This document shows, piece by piece, positions 16,742-24,569 of a DNA stretch of 64,000 nt. The notes beneath the pieces are model-generated. The model saw nothing but the letters and a program-made list of their open reading frames with translations, searched no databases and was not told the origin of the DNA. This DNA is from Halorarum salinum (GTDB lineage Archaea; Halobacteriota; Halobacteria; Halobacteriales; Haloferacaceae). Position 1 is the first letter of the stretch; each line of letters opens with the position of its first letter. A program made the translations under genes and the position numbers. Location of the stretch: NCBI RefSeq assembly GCF_013402875.1, contig NZ_CP058579.1, positions 3,472,001-3,536,000 of the forward strand, given 5' to 3'.

Positions 16742-16760
16742 ACGTAACTAACCGTTACGT
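16742..16760. promoter_or_regulatory. Palindrome ACGTAAC-N5-GTTACGT
   Basis: A perfect 7-bp inverted repeat with a 5-nt spacer lies in the 421-bp gap 16504-16924. A partial copy of its half-site (ACGTAACCGTT) lies 28 bp upstream, from 16714. An AT-rich TATA-like TTAATAT follows at 16780-16786. It probably controls the secreted DUF4397 gene. Confidence 0.5.
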
Positions 16761-16924
16761 CGACCCGATAGGGACGCGTTAATATCATTTCTTACCTGTC
16801 ATGAGTGGCGATCCGGCGCGGGAAATCGCGGTCGTCGTCGGAGGAGGGGAACGAGGAGTACGTTCGGGTTTCGTTCCGGAAGGTACCAATAACGAAACCG
16901 ACCGGAGGCCATGTACGGGACGCG

Positions 16925-18091
16925 ATGCGAAAACACACCACCACGCGGCGGCGAGTCGTAAGAGGAGTCGGAGCCATCGGCGTCGCTAGCTTCGTCGGCG
17001 GCGTCGCCGTCACCGCACAGGAGGACGGAGGCGATCAGGGTTCCGCGGTCCGCGTCGTACACGCGTCGCCGGACGCGCCGAACGTCGACATCCGTCTCAG
17101 CGCGGCCGACGACGGCGCCGCCGGTGACGGAACCGAAACCCCCGGCGATGGCGGGAACGGCGAGGCCACCGCCGAAATCGAAGGGCTCGGGTTCCGGGAC
17201 GTGAGCGGCTATACGGAGCTCGACCCGGGGACCTACCGTGTGCAGGTCGTGGCCGCGGGCGACGAAGGGGTGTTGGAAGGCATCCTGGACGACTTCCTCG
17301 ACGGCGACGGAGGGGGAGGCGGGGAGGACGGCGAGACGGTCGTCTTCGACGAGGAGGTCGACGTTGAGGAGGGCACGACCTACACCGCGGTCGCCTTCGG
17401 CGAGGTCTCACGGGGACCGGCGTCCGGAGGCGACGGCGGGGGCGACGACGGCGGTACGGCCACCGAGACGGACGAGGACTCGGGGGAGGACGGCACCGGC
17501 GAACAGGGGACCTCCGGCCAGGGGTTCCAGGTCGAGGTGCTCGAGGACGACATCAGCGACCCCGGCGAGGACAACTCCCGGGTGCGGATCTTCCACGCGG
17601 TCCCGGACGTCGAGGCCGTGACCATCGCGACGGCCGGCGGCGGGGACGGCGGGGGCGGCGAGGGCACCGGAACGCCCGAGGACGACGGAGCGCTCGGTGA
17701 CGGCACCGGGACGTCCGGCGCCGACGGCGCGGGCGGCGAGACGCTCGTCGACGAGCTAGCGTACGGCGAGTCCGAGACCGTCGAGGTCCCGCCCGGCGAC
17801 TACACGGTCCGGATCAGCGAGGCGGGTGACGACGCCGGCGCCGACATGGGGGAGGGCGGCAACGTCCAGGAGGCGGAGCTCTCCACCGAGGGGAGCACCG
17901 CGTACAGCGCGTTCGCGCTCGGCTACTTCGACCCCGAGTCCGCGGGCGGCGAGGACGGAGGCGACGGAACCGAGACGCCCGACGGCGGCGACGGTGGCGG
18001 GGACGGCTCCGGGGAGGAGTTCGAACTCGTCGTCGTCGAAGACTCGCAGGGCGGCGAGCGGTCCGACGGGGGGACCGACGGCCTGCTGTAG
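16925..18091 (+). CDS. Secreted protein with two DUF4397 domains
   Basis: Predicted 388 residues. The start at 16925 gives a basic N-terminus (MRKHTTTRRRVVRG) followed by a hydrophobic stretch ending VAVTAQ, a probable export signal. A start 120 bp upstream would put 40 residues before the signal, which is unlikely. Two DUF4397 modules are seen, each opening with VRVVHASPDAPNVDI (near 42) and VRIFHAVPDVEAVTI (near 219), the family hallmark. The linkers are Gly/Asp/Thr-rich and highly acidic. DUF4397 proteins are extracellular beta-sandwich proteins of unknown role; no anchor is visible at the C-terminus. Confidence 0.82.
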   Translation: MRKHTTTRRRVVRGVGAIGVASFVGGVAVTAQEDGGDQGSAVRVVHASPDAPNVDIRLSAADDGAAGDGTETPGDGGNGEATAEIEGLGFRDVSGYTELDPGTYRVQVVAAGDEGVLEGILDDFLDGDGGGGGEDGETVVFDEEVDVEEGTTYTAVAFGEVSRGPASGGDGGGDDGGTATETDEDSGEDGTGEQGTSGQGFQVEVLEDDISDPGEDNSRVRIFHAVPDVEAVTIATAGGGDGGGGEGTGTPEDDGALGDGTGTSGADGAGGETLVDELAYGESETVEVPPGDYTVRISEAGDDAGADMGEGGNVQEAELSTEGSTAYSAFALGYFDPESAGGEDGGDGTETPDGGDGGGDGSGEEFELVVVEDSQGGERSDGGTDGLL

Positions 18092-18301
18092 GTGAAGGCG
18101 CCGTCCCCACGTAGTCGGTCGACGTGGCCGGGCCACGGACTCCGACCGACCGCGGAACGCGCGATGCGGCGTCCGGCGTGCGTCCATGGACCACGGACCC
18201 GTGGCCGCGCCGGTTCGCGCTCCGCGGCGTACATCCCCCACCGCGTACTCCCTCCACTTTCCCCTCTCCACTTCCCCCTCTTCGCGTCCTCCCCCCTACT
18301 G

Positions 18302-19548
18302 CTATTCTCCGCCGGTCGAGTTCGGATCGGTCGATCGGCCGTACAGTTTGGTGAGTGGCGTGGCCGTGACGCCGTGGACCAGGACCGAACTCGCGACGAC
18401 GAGGCTGGCCGCCGGCCAGATCACCTCGTGGCCGACGACCGGTGTCCGACCGTCGCGTAGAAGACGGCCGCGACGCCGATCGGACCGAACCACGCCGCGA
18501 AGCCGGCGTCCCGCGTTCGCCCGACCGGGCCGCCGACGTGCCGGAACACGATCATCATCGGCGCGCGCCGCAGGAGCAGCACGCCCGCGGCGAGGGCGAT
18601 CCCGGCCCACCCCAGCGCCCGCCACTGCCCCCACGGCAGCGTCACGCCGAAGAGGACGAAGATCGGGAAGGTGAACAGTCGGAGCACCGTCTCCTGTACC
18701 TTCTGCTCGTCAGTCTCGTCGCCAGGGTTCGCGAACCGGTTGAACGCCATCCCGGCGACGAACGCCGCGAGGATGCCGTCGCTCCCCAGCAGTTTGACGC
18801 CGCCGAGGACGGCGAACGTGAACGCGACGGTCACGCTGAGCAGCGACGTCTCCTCCAGGAACTCGTGTTCGCGGGACTTCGCCTCCACCGCGCCCGCCGC
18901 CGCACCGACCGCCGCGCCCGCCACCAGGGCGAATCCGACCTCCCACAACAGCGTCCCGAGCACCCAGTCGACGACCGCTCGCCGGGGAGAGTGCTCGAGC
19001 AGCAGGATCGGAAGGAAGACGAGCGGGTACGCGAGCCCGTCGTTGGCGCCCGATTCGGCGCTGAGGAGGTTCCGGACCGGCGCCGGGATGTTCTCCTCGG
19101 CGACGTTCCCCGTCACGATCGTCCCGGCGAGCACCGGATCCGTGGGCGTGACGATCGCGCCGACGAGGAGCGCGATCCGGACGGGGACGTCCAGCAGCAC
19201 GTACACGAGCAGTCCGCCGACGAGCCACGTGGCGACCATCCCCGGGACGAGGACGGCCCCCATCGACCGGAGGTGGTCCCGGAAGTACCGCCGGGGCAGT
19301 CGGAGCGCGGCCGCCATGACCGCGAGCCCCACCGTCAGTCGCGCGAACTGCTCGACGAGGACGAACGGCTCGTTCGGGCCCGAGAGGCCGAGCACGCCGA
19401 GTCCGACGGGGCCGACGACGACGCCGAGGAGCACCGCCGTCATCGGCTCCGAGAGGACGTACACCCTGTTCCGCATGTACCCGGCGACGAGGCTCAACAC
19501 GAGCGTGAGATCGCCGATCGTGACGAGCGCGACGTTCAGCTCCTGCAT
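18302..19548 (-). pseudogene. CPA-type cation/proton antiporter with C-terminal frameshift
   Basis: From ATG 19548 the frame encodes a polytopic antiporter with about 11 hydrophobic helices. It includes the functional region IVTPTDPVLAGTIVTG and ESGANDGLAYPLVF, with the ND pair typical of CPA1 exchangers. The frame ends early at 18421 (FYATVGHRSSATR, stop). A second frame from about 18440 supplies the expected last helix (HEVIWPAASLVVASSVLVHG, then VTATPLTKLYGR) and ends at 18302. One missing base near 18440-18445 reconciles them. If real, the last helix and tail are lost. The pyrimidine-rich gap 18092-18301 lies between this and the convergent DUF4397 gene. Confidence 0.85.
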
Positions 19549-19676
19549 GGGTATCGGCGGGGCGTTCCCGGCGCGACCGGTCGACGTTCGTGGATCCGTC
19601 CCGGACCACGGAAAAGGGAGGGGCTGCGATGTCCGGCCGGGGTCCCCGACGCCGTCTCCGGCCCCCGCGCTGCCGG

Positions 19677-20819
19677 CTAGTCGGCTCTGAACTCGGCCAG
19701 CACGTCGGGGTCGATCTCCACGCCGATCCCCGGACGGTCGGGGATCGGAACGGACGTCCCGTCGAGTTCGACCGGGTCGACCGCGAGTTCGTCGCGGATC
19801 GGGTTGGGCGTCCGGTCGAACTCCAGCATCGGGTCGCCGGGGATCGCCGCGAGGGCCTGCAGGCTGGCCGCGAGCGCGACCGCGCTCCCGAAGACGTGGG
19901 GCAGACACTGGACGTTGTGAGCGGCCGCCAGCGCGGCGATGCGTCGGGTGGCGGTGAGCCCCCCGGCGCTGGTCACGTCGGGCTGTGCGTACGCGACGCC
20001 GCCGCGGCGAACCACCTCCTCGAACCCGCCCTCGAACGCCCAGCACTCGCCGCCGGCGACCGGCACCTCGATCGCCGCGTTCAGGTCCACGTAGCCGTCG
20101 AGGCGTCGCGGCTCGATCGGCTCCTCGAAGAAGTGGACGTCGAAATCGGCGAGCGCGTGGCCGACCCGTTCGGCGGTCGCCCGGTCGTAGGCGTGGTTCG
20201 CGTCGGTCGCCAGCAGCACGTCGTCGCCGACGGCCTCGCGGATGGCCCGCACGAGTTCGACGTCCTCCTCCCAGCCGTACGGGAACTCCGGGTGGCGGGT
20301 CATCCCGATCTTGTTCTTGAGCGCCCCGAACCCCGCCTCGACGTGTCCGACCGCCTCCTCGACGACGGACTCGCGCACCGCCTCGAAGGAGTCCACGTCC
20401 GGCCAGAAGTGTCCGGTCGCGTACGCGGGCACCGCCTCCCGGCGACGGCCCCCGAGCAACTCGGCGGCGGGGACCCCGAGTCGCTTCCCGTACAGGTCCC
20501 AGAGCGCGATGTCCACGCCGCTCAGCGCGCTCACCGGCAGATACGAGTGGTAGGAGGAGCGGAGCGCGAACCGCAGATCGTCGTGGACCTGTTCGACCCC
20601 CTCGACCTCCCGGCCGCGCAGCCACGGGGCGACGTACTCCTCGATCACCTCGCGGTTGCCCGCGACCGGCCCCCAGCACTCGCCCCAGCCGACCGTCCCG
20701 TCTGCGGCCGTCACCCGGACGAGACAGTACTCGCGGCTCCCGATCCACTTCTGGGCGTTGGCGAACCGGCCGTCCAGCTCCCGCCGGATCGGCACCGCCT
20801 CGACGTCCTCGATCTCCAT
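19677..20819 (-). CDS. Mandelate racemase/muconate-lactonising family (enolase superfamily) enzyme
   Basis: Predicted 380 residues, full length. The N-terminal capping domain ends near residue 125 and the TIM barrel follows. The K-x-K catalytic pair is in ALKNKIG near 185. Metal ligands are the Asp of ATDANHAYD (near 218), the Glu of HFFEEP (near 244) and the Glu of VAGGECW (near 271). The acid/base His is in LPHVFG near 321. These mark the mandelate racemase subgroup (sugar-acid dehydratases, epimerases). The substrate cannot be told from sequence. The upstream gene on the strand is tRNA-Phe, so it is not in an obvious sugar operon. Confidence 0.88.
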   Translation of the reverse strand: MEIEDVEAVPIRRELDGRFANAQKWIGSREYCLVRVTAADGTVGWGECWGPVAGNREVIEEYVAPWLRGREVEGVEQVHDDLRFALRSSYHSYLPVSALSGVDIALWDLYGKRLGVPAAELLGGRRREAVPAYATGHFWPDVDSFEAVRESVVEEAVGHVEAGFGALKNKIGMTRHPEFPYGWEEDVELVRAIREAVGDDVLLATDANHAYDRATAERVGHALADFDVHFFEEPIEPRRLDGYVDLNAAIEVPVAGGECWAFEGGFEEVVRRGGVAYAQPDVTSAGGLTATRRIAALAAAHNVQCLPHVFGSAVALAASLQALAAIPGDPMLEFDRTPNPIRDELAVDPVELDGTSVPIPDRPGIGVEIDPDVLAEFRAD

Positions 20820-20908
20820 GTGTCGGCGTCACACGGATCCGTACTGAAGGTTTTGTTCGGTGAGGCGGTCCCGCTCCGCTCGCTCGTAGTGTCGTCGCCA
20901 AAAGCGAA

Positions 20909-20982
20909 TGCCGCCTCCCCGATTTGAACGGGGGACAGCTCGATCTTCAGTCGAGTGCTCTCCCAGTCTGAGCTAAGGCGGC
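20909..20982 (-). tRNA. tRNA-Phe (GAA)
   Basis: A full cloverleaf is readable on the minus strand: acceptor GCCGCCT/AGGCGGC with discriminator A, D arm with TTAGCTCAGA, anticodon stem CTCGA/TCGAG with loop CTGAAGA (anticodon GAA), and T loop GTTCAAATC. CCA is not encoded and there is no intron. Confidence 0.97.
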
Positions 20983-21004
20983 CCGTTCGATTCGACTCCG
21001 GCGA

Positions 21005-21022
21005 CCGGAAAAAGGGTTTCGA
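21005..21022 (-). terminator. T-run terminator after the 21035 gene
   Basis: On the minus strand a five-T run (21009-21013) follows the stop of the 21035-21589 gene by about 22 nt, just before tRNA-Phe. Confidence 0.45.
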
Positions 21023-21034
21023 AACGCCCCGCCG

Positions 21035-21589
21035 TCAGGCGACCTGCCGCCGTTCCGTGAAGGTGAGCGTCACGTCCTCGGACCGCACCGTCGTCCGGAT
21101 GGTCACCCAGCCGCCGTTCTGCCGGGTCCGGTACCCGTCGCTGTAGGAGAGCTCCACACGCTTGGTGGCGCTCACGGCGTCCGTCGCCTCCATGGTCCCG
21201 ATGTCCTCCTTGCCCTGCCAGACGCGGTCGTCGGAGTCGGTCGAGTTGCCGGCGAACATCTTGACGTACACCACCACGTCGTTCGCCCGCTCGTCGCGGT
21301 TGTTCGTCAGTTCCACCGTGACGTCCCGGCACGTCCGCCCGCACTCCGCGATCTCGGTCACCTCGAAGTAGTACGCCGGGAGGTCGTCGCCGTCGGAGGC
21401 GGTGCCGCTCCCCCCGTCGTCGCTCCCGGACCCGCCTCCGTCGACGGGCGTGCCGGTCGGATAGTCGCCGAGTTCCTCCTCGTCGCCGCCCGAGTCGAAC
21501 GGCCCGACGCCGGCGATGAACGCCCCCGCGACGCCGGCCCCGACCATCAGGACCACCGCGACGCCGACGAGAACGAGTCGCATACTCAT
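21035..21589 (-). CDS. Membrane-anchored or secreted protein of unknown function
   Basis: Predicted 184 residues. One N-terminal hydrophobic helix (RLVLVGVAVVLMVGAGVAG) is followed by an acidic Gly/Ser/Asp linker to about residue 68. A soluble domain with beta-strand character follows (YYFEVTEIAECGRTCRDVTV, VVVYVKMFAG, GGWVTIRTTVRS). The paired cysteines in AECGRTCRD might form a disulphide. The domain recalls haloarchaeal immunoglobulin-like or FxLYD-type surface domains that carry TNNRDE-like turns, but I cannot assign a family. Probably anchored with the domain outside. Confidence 0.75.
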   Translation of the reverse strand: MSMRLVLVGVAVVLMVGAGVAGAFIAGVGPFDSGGDEEELGDYPTGTPVDGGGSGSDDGGSGTASDGDDLPAYYFEVTEIAECGRTCRDVTVELTNNRDERANDVVVYVKMFAGNSTDSDDRVWQGKEDIGTMEATDAVSATKRVELSYSDGYRTRQNGGWVTIRTTVRSEDVTLTFTERRQVA

Positions 21590-21829
21590 CAGTCCCGTCC
21601 CCCCGTCTTACGTCCCATCGACGCGGCGTTTATTCCGCGGGGTGAAAGGTCTGATGAGTGATTCGCTGACTCGTTCGACCGCTTCCCCGTCGGGGGACGC
21701 GGCCGGCGTCCGGCCGCGGGGCACCGCCCCGAACCTCGTCCCGGCCGTCCGGGCCGAACCGCCACTCGACATCGAACCGGTCACCTAACGCATCGAAACG
21801 GTCTTCTCGCCCGTCTCCGAACTTTCGCC

Positions 21830-23002
21830 GTGAACTGGCCGTACCGGTACACGGCACTCTCGCTCTGTACGCTCGCCTTCTTCGGCACGATGGTCGCGCG
21901 GCTGGTCATCAGCCCGATCGTCCCGGACCTCACCGCCGAGTTCGAGGTCTCCAACGGGACGGTCGGCCTGGCGCTCTCGGGGATGTGGGTTGCGTACGCG
22001 TTCTCGCAGTTCCCCAGCGGCGTCCTGGGGGACCGTCTGGGCGAGCGCACGGTCATCCTCGTGGCGGTCGGCGGGACCGCGGCGACGAGCGCCGGCCTCG
22101 CGGTCGCTCCGTCGTTCCCGCTCTTCCTCCTCTCGACGGTGTCGCTCGGCGCGGCCGCCGGTCTCCACTACAGCGTCGCGACGACGTTCCTCACCCGCCA
22201 GTTCGACGACATCGGTCGCGCCATCGGCGTCCACGTCGCGGGCGGGCCGCTCGCCGGCCTGCTCGCGCCCCCCGCTGCCGCCGTCGTCGGCGCGCGCTAC
22301 GGCTGGCGGGCGGCCATCGCCCTCGGCGCGGTCGTGGCGGTCCCCGTGTTCGTCGCGTTCGCGCTCTCGATCCGGCCGACCGACCCCCGGCGCCCCGACC
22401 AGCCCGTCCGGGAGCGGTTCGAACTCGCCCCGCTCGCCGAACTCCTCTCGCGGCCCGAGATCCGGTACACGACCGCGCTGGCGATCGTGGGCGCGTTCAC
22501 CTGGCAGGCGACGGCCTCGTTCCTCCCGACCTTCCTCGCCGCGCACCACGGCCTGTCGACGACGGCCGCGGGCGTCCTCTTCTCGGTCTACTTCGTCGTC
22601 CACGGCGCCTCCCAGCCGGTGCTGGGGAGCCTCTCGGACCGCCTCTCGCGCGAGTCGGTCGTCCTCGGAACGATGCTGCTGGGGATCGTCGGCTACGGCG
22701 TGCTGGTCGTCGGCGACCGGCCGGGCGTCGTCCTGGCGGGAGTGCTCTGTGTCGGCGTGGCGATGAGCTGGGGCGCGCCCCTCCAGTCCCGGTTCATGGA
22801 CGTGCTCTCGGAGGCCGAGCGGGGGGCCGGGTTCGGGCTGGTCCGGACCGCCTACATGACGCTCGGCGCGACGGGAAGCGTCGTCGTCGGCACGGTCGCG
22901 GACCTGGTCGGCTGGTCCGCGTCCTTCGGCCTGCTCTCGGCCGTCATGGCGCTGGGGGCCGCAGCCGTCGCCGGAAACCGGGCGCTCGGGCTGGGCTACT
23001 GA
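21830..23002 (+). CDS. MFS transporter
   Basis: Predicted 390 residues with 12 hydrophobic segments. The major facilitator signature GVLGDRLGERTVIL lies between helices 2 and 3, and a related SLSDRLSRESVVLG lies between helices 8 and 9. The start is GTG at 21830 (MNWPYRYTALSL). The substrate is unknown; the overall pattern fits drug-efflux or anion-type MFS. The 240-bp gap before it (21590-21829) shows no recognisable feature. Confidence 0.9.
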   Translation: MNWPYRYTALSLCTLAFFGTMVARLVISPIVPDLTAEFEVSNGTVGLALSGMWVAYAFSQFPSGVLGDRLGERTVILVAVGGTAATSAGLAVAPSFPLFLLSTVSLGAAAGLHYSVATTFLTRQFDDIGRAIGVHVAGGPLAGLLAPPAAAVVGARYGWRAAIALGAVVAVPVFVAFALSIRPTDPRRPDQPVRERFELAPLAELLSRPEIRYTTALAIVGAFTWQATASFLPTFLAAHHGLSTTAAGVLFSVYFVVHGASQPVLGSLSDRLSRESVVLGTMLLGIVGYGVLVVGDRPGVVLAGVLCVGVAMSWGAPLQSRFMDVLSEAERGAGFGLVRTAYMTLGATGSVVVGTVADLVGWSASFGLLSAVMALGAAAVAGNRALGLGY

Positions 23003-23106
23003 CGGGTGACGCCCCGGCCGCGCTGCCCGGCGGACCGATTCGGGTCGGATCGGCGCTCGCGACTCCGTCTCCACGTTATACGGGCCTGGGGCCCCAATCC
23101 GCGGGC

Positions 23107-23634
23107 GTGACCAACACCGACCGCGTCGCGATCCTCGGCGGGACGTTCACGCCGATCCACCACGGCCACCGTGCCCTCCTGCACGGGGCGTTCCAGACCG
23201 CCAGCCACGACGGCGACGGGGACGGGCACGTCGTCGTCGCGCTCACGTCGACCGACCTCGCCGAGCGGACGCGAAGCGACCCGTCCCACGCCGAACTGCT
23301 CGGCCCGTTCCGGGAACGGCGCGAGAGCCTCGACGCGGAACTCGACCGCCTGGGCGACGCCTACTCGGCGTCGTACGAGATCACCGAGCTGGAGGACGCG
23401 TACGGCCCCGCCGCCACCCGGGAGGACGTCGACGCGCTCGTCGTCTCCCCCGAGGCGGAAGCCCAGCGCCGCGCCCACGAACTCAACGATCGGCGGGCGG
23501 AGGACGGCCTCCGGCCGCTCGAGATCCACGTCTCCCCGTTCGTCATCGCCGAGGACGGGGCGAGGATCAGCAGCACCCGCATCCGGAACGGCGAGATCGA
23601 CGCTCACGGGCGGGTTCTGGACGGCTCCGGGTGA
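23107..23634 (+). CDS. coaD: Archaeal-type phosphopantetheine adenylyltransferase
   Basis: Predicted 175 residues. It catalyses 4'-phosphopantetheine + ATP to dephospho-CoA, the penultimate step of CoA synthesis. Nucleotidyltransferase marks: GGTFTPIHHGHRALL near residue 10 (H-x-G-H nucleotide motif), VVALTSTDLA, VVSPEAE, and the ISSTRIR motif near residue 158. The start is GTG at 23107. The spacing to the MFS gene is 104 bp, so cotranscription is uncertain. Confidence 0.92.
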   Translation: MTNTDRVAILGGTFTPIHHGHRALLHGAFQTASHDGDGDGHVVVALTSTDLAERTRSDPSHAELLGPFRERRESLDAELDRLGDAYSASYEITELEDAYGPAATREDVDALVVSPEAEAQRRAHELNDRRAEDGLRPLEIHVSPFVIAEDGARISSTRIRNGEIDAHGRVLDGSG

Positions 23635-23713
23635 GTTCCCGTCGTCGCTAGGGTGCCGGATCCGAGACCGTCGAACCGCTGCCGTGAGCGACCGTCCCGG
23701 GCGAGGCCGAAGC

Positions 23714-23736
23714 GGGCTCGGGCGGAGTCGAACCAC
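23714..23736. repeat. Duplicated 3' end of tRNA-Val (att-like direct repeat)
   Basis: These 23 bases are identical to 23848-23870, the T-arm and acceptor 3' part of tRNA-Val, in the same orientation 134 bp away. Such duplications are left by tRNA-targeting integrases. No integrase gene remains in the 134 bp between them, which contains a GC-rich inverted segment near 23800-23840. Confidence 0.8.
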
Positions 23737-23846
23737 GCCGGGACGTGCTCGATTCGCTGCGCGCGCCTCGTCTCCTTCGACTCCTCGTCCGCCACACGGC
23801 CGCCGCCGCTTCCTCGCTTCGCTCGTCGCGGTGGCGGCGGTAGAAG

Positions 23847-23919
23847 TGGGCTCGGGCGGAGTCGAACCACCGATCTCTTCCTTGTAAGGGAAGCGTCATA
23901 ACCGCTAGACCACGAGCCC
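23847..23919 (-). tRNA. tRNA-Val (TAC)
   Basis: Readable on the minus strand: acceptor GGGCTCG/CGAGCCC with discriminator A, D arm TGGTCTAGCGGTTATGA, anticodon stem CTTCC/GGAAG with loop CTTACAA (anticodon TAC), and T loop GTTCGACTC. No intron, no encoded CCA. Confidence 0.96.
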
Positions 23920-24009
23920 GTACCCGAACGAACCGGACCGGGTCGAATAACGCTTGTCCTTTCCGGCCCGCGGCGATACGCTTTCCACGGCCGAGCGCGA
24001 AACCCGACC

Positions 24010-24507
24010 GTGGATCGCCGTCGCCCCGTCGCCGTCGTGCTCGTCGCGCTCGCGGTCAGCCTCGCGGGCGTGCTCGCGTTCGCGCCCGGTCTCCTGATGC
24101 AGACGGGCGAGTACGAACGCACCACCGTCACCGCCGTGGACGCGAACGGCACCGAACTCGCGACCGTCGACATGCGCGTGGCCGACACGTACTCGAAGCG
24201 CTACACCGGCCTCAGCGACACCGAATCGCTCCCCGAGGGCGAGGGGATGCTGTTCGTCCACGACGGCGAGGGCCAGCACGACTACGTGATGCGCGACATG
24301 GACTTCCCCATCGACATCGTGTTCGTCGCGGAGAACGGGACGGTCACGCGGATTCACAACGCGGAACTCCCGCCGGAGGGGACGAGCGGCGGCGACCTCA
24401 CCCGGTACTCCGGGACTGGGAAGTACGTCCTCGAGGTGCCGTACTGCTACACGAACCGGACCGGGATCGACGAGGGCGACCGCATCGTGGTCGAGGGCGA
24501 CTACTAG
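24010..24507 (+). CDS. DUF192 family protein, exported or membrane-anchored
   Basis: Predicted 165 residues from GTG 24010. An N-terminal hydrophobic helix (VAVVLVALAVSLAGVLAFA) is followed by a DUF192 domain at about 40-160. Family marks are RYTGLSDTESLPEGEGMLF, the MRDMDFPIDIVFV strand, and the late VLEVP segment. DUF192 domains are small beta-barrels of unknown biochemical role, commonly exported in haloarchaea. The two closely spaced aromatic residues and cysteine in VPYCYTN may be a disulphide or metal site. No operon partner. Confidence 0.88.
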   Translation: MDRRRPVAVVLVALAVSLAGVLAFAPGLLMQTGEYERTTVTAVDANGTELATVDMRVADTYSKRYTGLSDTESLPEGEGMLFVHDGEGQHDYVMRDMDFPIDIVFVAENGTVTRIHNAELPPEGTSGGDLTRYSGTGKYVLEVPYCYTNRTGIDEGDRIVVEGDY

Positions 24508-24569
24508 GAGCCGGACCATTTCGATTCGAAGCGAACCCTTTAGGGTGGCGGATTCGTCCAGTCCGAGCG

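Noticed and set aside
16805-16924. An upstream GTG start that would extend the DUF4397 protein by 40 residues
   Set aside because: It would place a long basic stretch in front of the export signal; the ATG at 16925 gives a normal secreted N-terminus, though the TATA at 16780-16786 means the transcript probably has a leader.
21590-21829. A small gene in the gap before the MFS transporter
   Set aside because: The open frames there are Arg/Pro/Thr-rich and overlap the ends of real genes; no convincing start or composition.
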